Assembly (NCBI GenBank): GCA_021812735.1 | Contig: JAKAMV010000048.1 | Coordinates: forward strand, 1 to 22,437 | From: Chloroflexota bacterium | GTDB lineage: Bacteria; Chloroflexota; Limnocylindria; Limnocylindrales; CSP1-4 | DNA: 22,437 bases | Direction: 5' to 3' | Shown here: piece after piece, positions 21,886 through 22,437 of the stretch | How positions within the stretch are numbered: the first letter of the stretch is position 1 | Layout of the letters: each line of letters starts with the position of its first letter | Translations under genes and position numbers: made by a program | The notes under the pieces: model-generated | Told to the model about the DNA's origin: nothing | Database searches by the model: none | What the model saw: only the letters and a program-made list of their open reading frames with translations

Positions 21886-22437
21886 GTGTTCCACACGAAC
21901 CCCAACGATCCATACCGCTACGAGGCGCCCGACACGTCGGACGCCCAGCGTGGCCCGGTCGGTTATGGCTGGGACCCGCGTGCGCTCAGTGCCCGTCCCG
22001 TGGCCGGCGTGCGAGAGGGCTTCCTCACCGCCAGCTTCGTCTGGATGTTCCTTGCGCTGCTGGTCAGCGCCGCCACCGCGTTCATGACGCTCGCCAACCA
22101 GGGCGCGCTCCAGGCAGTGGCGAACAACTTCCTGATCCTGATCATCGCGGAGTTCGCCATGGTCCTCGGGCTCAGCGCGGCGATCAACCGGTTGAACTCG
22201 ACGGTCGCGGTGCTGATGCTCTTCGTCTACGCGGCGCTGAACGGCACCACGTTCGCGATCATCCTCAGCGTCTACAACATCGGCTCGGTGACATCGGCGT
22301 TCGTCGGGGCGGCGGGCATCTTCGGTGCCGCGGCGTTGTACGGCTACGTGACCGGGCGCGACCTGACCAGCCTCGGGGGCATCCTGTTCGCCGGGCTCAT
22401 CGGTGTCGTGATCGCGTCGTTCGCGAACATCTTCATC
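21886..22437 (+). CDS. Bax inhibitor-1 / YccA-like membrane protein, 3' end outside window
   Basis: The frame is open from GTG 21886 to the window end (184 codons) without a stop. After a polar N-terminus (1-43, with NPNDPYRYEAPD) come at least five hydrophobic segments with BI-1 family character: FLTASFVWMFLALLVSAATAFM, FLILIIAEFAMVLGL, STVAVLMLFVYAALNGTTFAIILSVYNIGSV, AFVGAAGIFGAAALYGYVTGRDLTSLG and GILFAGLIGVVIASFANIFI. The YAALNGTTF and GAAALYGYVTGRDLTSLG stretches are the most diagnostic. BI-1 proteins are seven-helix membrane proteins; bacterial members act as pH-sensitive calcium leak channels or interact with the FtsH protease. The start is set by AAGGAG 9 nt upstream. Confidence 0.9.
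   Translation, partial: MFHTNPNDPYRYEAPDTSDAQRGPVGYGWDPRALSARPVAGVREGFLTASFVWMFLALLVSAATAFMTLANQGALQAVANNFLILIIAEFAMVLGLSAAINRLNSTVAVLMLFVYAALNGTTFAIILSVYNIGSVTSAFVGAAGIFGAAALYGYVTGRDLTSLGGILFAGLIGVVIASFANIFI

Noticed and set aside
1..22437. tRNA, rRNA, CRISPR, insertion sequence or prophage
   Set aside because: No cloverleaf-like segment, rRNA block, spaced repeat array, transposase motif or phage structural motif was seen on reading both strands; a tRNA search program would be needed to exclude small RNA genes fully.

Overview
The window is a GC-rich (roughly 70%), densely packed bacterial chromosome segment with alternating short operons. There are no rRNA or tRNA genes, no CRISPR array, no insertion sequence and no phage gene that I can recognise. 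Gene content, GC richness and frequent apparently leaderless promoters suggest a Chloroflexota lineage (Limnocylindria- or Ellin6529-like). An actinobacterium is the main alternative. This taxonomic call is an inference from style, not from a marker gene.

Left part (1-6150, all +): the 3' half of a class I/II aminotransferase; a NarL-type two-component pair (membrane GAF histidine kinase and LuxR-type regulator); then a three-gene operon. That operon encodes a 664-residue flavoprotein with two N-terminal ferredoxin clusters on a GltD-like core, followed by two tandem paralogous five-helix membrane proteins of no family I know. It looks like a membrane-attached redox module and is the best candidate here for an undescribed system.

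Middle (6225-12043): a minus-strand pair of OsmC and an MMPL/RND transporter, whose reading frame runs without a stop through a lipoprotein-signal-like helix into an AttH/CrtC lipocalin domain. Divergent from it is an Asp-box beta-propeller protein translationally coupled to a MoaD/ThiS-like ubiquitin-fold protein ending in Gly-Gly.

12059-14584: a small three-helix membrane protein divergent from a lysine 2,3-aminomutase with all key residues intact. The aminomutase ends in a four-copy 16-bp tandem repeat and is followed by a frameshifted, truncated LLM-family (F420-type) oxidoreductase remnant.

14585-19312: a SirB1-like protein (-) divergent from an operon of an unknown 138-residue protein, an aminotransferase class IV enzyme, an unknown 120-residue protein and a DUF885 metallopeptidase-like protein. 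The last overlaps a convergent four-helix membrane protein by 50 bp.

19435-end (+): an unknown helical protein plus a DUF433 protein, a MIP18/DUF59 iron-sulfur assembly factor, a PduO-type cobalamin adenosyltransferase, and the start of a Bax-inhibitor-1 family protein that runs off the window.

A recurring regulatory theme is a TAnnnT hexamer placed 6-8 nt directly upstream of the start codon, with no Shine-Dalgarno sequence, at five genes (starts 641, 12376-, 15481-, 19312-, 19435). Other genes have clear Shine-Dalgarno sequences or are coupled through ATGA/GTGA overlaps. No gene-free stretch exceeds 300 bp.
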